Source of the DNA: Desulfobacteraceae bacterium | GTDB lineage: Bacteria; Desulfobacterota; Desulfobacteria; Desulfobacterales; SURF-7 | Direction: 5' to 3' | Assembly: GCA_003599865.1 (NCBI GenBank) | Contig: QZKS01000077.1 | Coordinates: 1-55,431 of the forward strand | Length of the DNA stretch: 55,431 nucleotides | In this document: positions 53,812 to 55,431 of the stretch, piece by piece | Numbering within the stretch: position 1 is the first letter of the stretch | Layout of the letters: each line of letters starts with the position of its first letter | The notes under the pieces: model-generated | What the model saw: the letters and a program-made list of their open reading frames with translations, nothing else | Database searches by the model: none | Told to the model about the DNA's origin: nothing | Position numbers and translations under genes: made by a program

Positions 53812-54771
53812 ATGCGCGGTATGCAGGGGAGACATTTCATCTTAAAAATCATCCTGTTCGGATTTCTGAATTTCGCAATTTCAACGGGGCTTCTTCTGTA
53901 TTTCTCAGGCCAGTACCGGAATCTTCATCTGTCATATGACGAGAGTGAATCAAATCTTCTGGTAGTGGGGGAAAAACAGCATTATCCGGTTGTTCTCCTG
54001 GGAACATCCAGAGGGCGGGTTTTTTCCCGGGACGGGAATCATGCCATGGTGGAACGGATACTGGGGAAAAAGGTCGCCAATCTCTCCAAAGGAGGAGGCG
54101 GCGGACTGATGCCGGCGGAGCTTCATCTTTCCTATTTCTACAGCAGGGGGAATACGGCGGATCATGTGATCTATCTGATAGACCCCTGGGTGTTTTTTTC
54201 CGCCATCAACAATGAAGACAATGATTTCTTCCTCAGGGACGAACCGTTTGAACTGTTCATTCTCTGGAAACTGATCGCCGACCGCTACCCTTTGGACCGG
54301 ATTTCCTCATACCTTCAAATGATTGCCGTAACCGACTGGAGAAATATCTCCCGTTATGCCGCTCCGGGATTGACGGAAGGCACACTGAAGAAAATTGACG
54401 CCGTAAAACTGGAGGAAGCGCGGCAGCATTATCAGGAAAAATATGATCTGAAAAATTTTGAAAAATACGCCCGCAGGGTGGATGCTATCAATCAATTGGT
54501 TCGAAAAAACCGCGGACAGATCACGTATGTGATGCTTCCCTTGCTCTTGCCTGATTTTCCGGGACTTCCCGCAGTGGACAAGCTGCTCACAGAAACCGCA
54601 TCCCGGAAGAACGGTATGATGTATTACAATTGCGCCTCATGCATGCAGAATAAAGAATTTTATTATGATCACATGCACTTCAACAAAAACGGAATCCATT
54701 ATTTTGTACAGAATTGTCTGGTTCCGATCCTCCAAAAAGAAACACCGGCCATGGACGGCATTTCTTTTTGA
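53812..54771 (+). CDS. Membrane-anchored SGNH-hydrolase-like protein (AlgX/AlgJ-like role)
   Basis: The protein of up to 319 residues has an N-terminal membrane anchor (about residues 10-30) and an SGNH-like plan: LLGTSRG with the nucleophile-position Ser (about residue 65) and DHMHFNKNGIHYF near the C-terminus, which supplies the Asp-x-x-His pair. Such proteins accept the acetyl group from an MBOAT partner and place it on an exported polysaccharide. The glycine run KGGGGGLM is unusual. ATG 53821, with AAGGA eight bases upstream, is preferable to ATG 53812. The stop is three bases from the stop of the convergent gene. Cysteines at NCASC could form a disulfide. Confidence 0.78.
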   Translation: MRGMQGRHFILKIILFGFLNFAISTGLLLYFSGQYRNLHLSYDESESNLLVVGEKQHYPVVLLGTSRGRVFSRDGNHAMVERILGKKVANLSKGGGGGLMPAELHLSYFYSRGNTADHVIYLIDPWVFFSAINNEDNDFFLRDEPFELFILWKLIADRYPLDRISSYLQMIAVTDWRNISRYAAPGLTEGTLKKIDAVKLEEARQHYQEKYDLKNFEKYARRVDAINQLVRKNRGQITYVMLPLLLPDFPGLPAVDKLLTETASRKNGMMYYNCASCMQNKEFYYDHMHFNKNGIHYFVQNCLVPILQKETPAMDGISF

Positions 54772-54774
54772 TAT

Positions 54775-55431
54775 TCATGCTTTGCGTCTTTCCAGTATTT
54801 CGCCTCTTGTACTGACGACAATCACTTCCATGGGGATCGTTTTTCCGGCTGCGGCCATCCCCTTTTTCAGAATCACCGGAAGCCCGGAGCAGCAGGGGAC
54901 CTCCATAATGACGCACCGGATGCTCCGTATATCCGCAATACGAAATATCTCCGCAAACTTATTAATATAGGCCTCAGGCTTGTCCAGTTTGGGGCATCCC
55001 ATCATGACGGTCCTGTCCTTGAGAAAATCCGCATGAAAGGAAGGGAAGGAAACCGAAACACAATCCGCTGAAACCAGAAGATCCGCACCCTTTAAAAAAG
55101 GCGCCGTCGGCGGAATCAGACTGATCTGAACCGGCCAGTTACGCAAAGCCGATTGCAGCGATACCTGGGAGGTTGGCCTGTTCGCTGACCGGCAGGGAGA
55201 GGCAGGCGCATTAAAATGCTGAATCTTCGTGGAAGGACATCCGCAAGGCATGGAGGAAGTTAATTTCTCTTCCGCCTCTTTTTTTGCCAGATGCTCCTCA
55301 ACCGCAGCTTCATCAAAATCATCCGCTTCCCGTTCGATAATCTTCAATGCGCCTTCCGGACATTCCCCAAGACAGGCTCCCAGACCGTCACACAGGTTGT
55401 CGGAAATCACCTTTGCCTTCCCGTCTATGAT
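54775..55431 (-). CDS. Ferredoxin-like iron-sulfur protein, N-terminus cut by the window edge
   Basis: The frame is open from the right edge to a stop at 54775; its start lies outside the window. It begins IIDGKAKVISDNLCDGLGAC and continues CLGECPEGAL, one [4Fe-4S]-type motif. A charged linker and CGCPS follow, then a domain with scattered Cys (ADCVSV, MGCPKLDKPEAY, MEVPCCSGLP). This plan, a single ferredoxin motif with a cysteine-rich domain, occurs in proteins annotated as 4Fe-4S-binding in deltaproteobacteria; the function is unknown to me. A GTG at 55410 is in frame but is probably internal. Confidence 0.75.
   Translation of the reverse strand: MIDGKAKVISDNLCDGLGACLGECPEGALKIIEREADDFDEAAVEEHLAKKEAEEKLTSSMPCGCPSTKIQHFNAPASPCRSANRPTSQVSLQSALRNWPVQISLIPPTAPFLKGADLLVSADCVSVSFPSFHADFLKDRTVMMGCPKLDKPEAYINKFAEIFRIADIRSIRCVIMEVPCCSGLPVILKKGMAAAGKTIPMEVIVVSTRGEILERRKA

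Overview
The window reads as a chromosomal segment of an anaerobic, respiratory Gram-negative bacterium, most likely of the Desulfobacterota (former Deltaproteobacteria). The reasons are a periplasmic nitrate reductase wired to multihaem cytochromes and a NrfD/iron-sulfur module, a MetF-MetV-like methylenetetrahydrofolate reductase fusion, a DUF362 protein, a small siroheme sulfite reductase, a PocR-type hybrid kinase, and outer-membrane and Tat-exported proteins. The taxonomic call is inference from gene content; there is no rRNA or tRNA gene here.

Layout. 1-593: edge fragment of a DUF1670-like gene, then two inverted-repeat structures. 594-3959: a tight plus-strand unit of acyl-CoA ligase, cmoA and cmoB (tRNA uridine-34 modification). 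4061-5731: exported D-aminoacylase-type amidohydrolase. 6121-8883: universal stress protein, a 46-residue cysteine-rich peptide and an aconitase. 8976-16403 (minus): quinol-type nitric oxide reductase, RND pump, membrane-fusion protein and an NnrR-like Crp/Fnr regulator. 16720-19118: outer-membrane barrel, dienelactone-hydrolase-like protein, glutamine amidotransferase. 19221-25397 (minus): napD, napA, a tetrahaem NapB-like protein, a tetrahaem cytochrome, an iron-sulfur protein and a NrfD membrane protein, all apparently one operon. An Fnr/Dnr-type box lies between napD and the divergent MetF-MetV fusion (25610), which is followed by DUF362.

28705-34010 is an accessory stretch: a broken REP-associated transposase, hipBA with three operator-like dyads, and a PocR-PAS hybrid histidine kinase. 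Three direct copies of a short repeat separate these units. A second large sensor kinase follows (34059-37280).

37303-45245 is a carbon-metabolism block: divergent aceK, then aceB, aceA, pntAA, pntAB and pntB in line. Together with the aconitase it supplies a glyoxylate bypass with its IDH switch and a proton-translocating transhydrogenase. 45261-50192 (minus) is a sulfur amino-acid unit: XRE regulator with a cysteine-rich tail, metX, metW, cysE/epsC, cysK and a siroheme/ferredoxin sulfite reductase. 50360-54771 holds a beta-helix protein and an MBOAT plus SGNH pair, typical of exopolysaccharide O-acetylation. The right edge cuts a ferredoxin-like protein.

Functions are assigned from recognised family motifs by eye; no database search was run. 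The least explained items are the direct-repeat array around hipBA and PocR-kinase, the unusual Nap composition, the small cysteine-rich peptide and the palindromes upstream of the outer-membrane protein.
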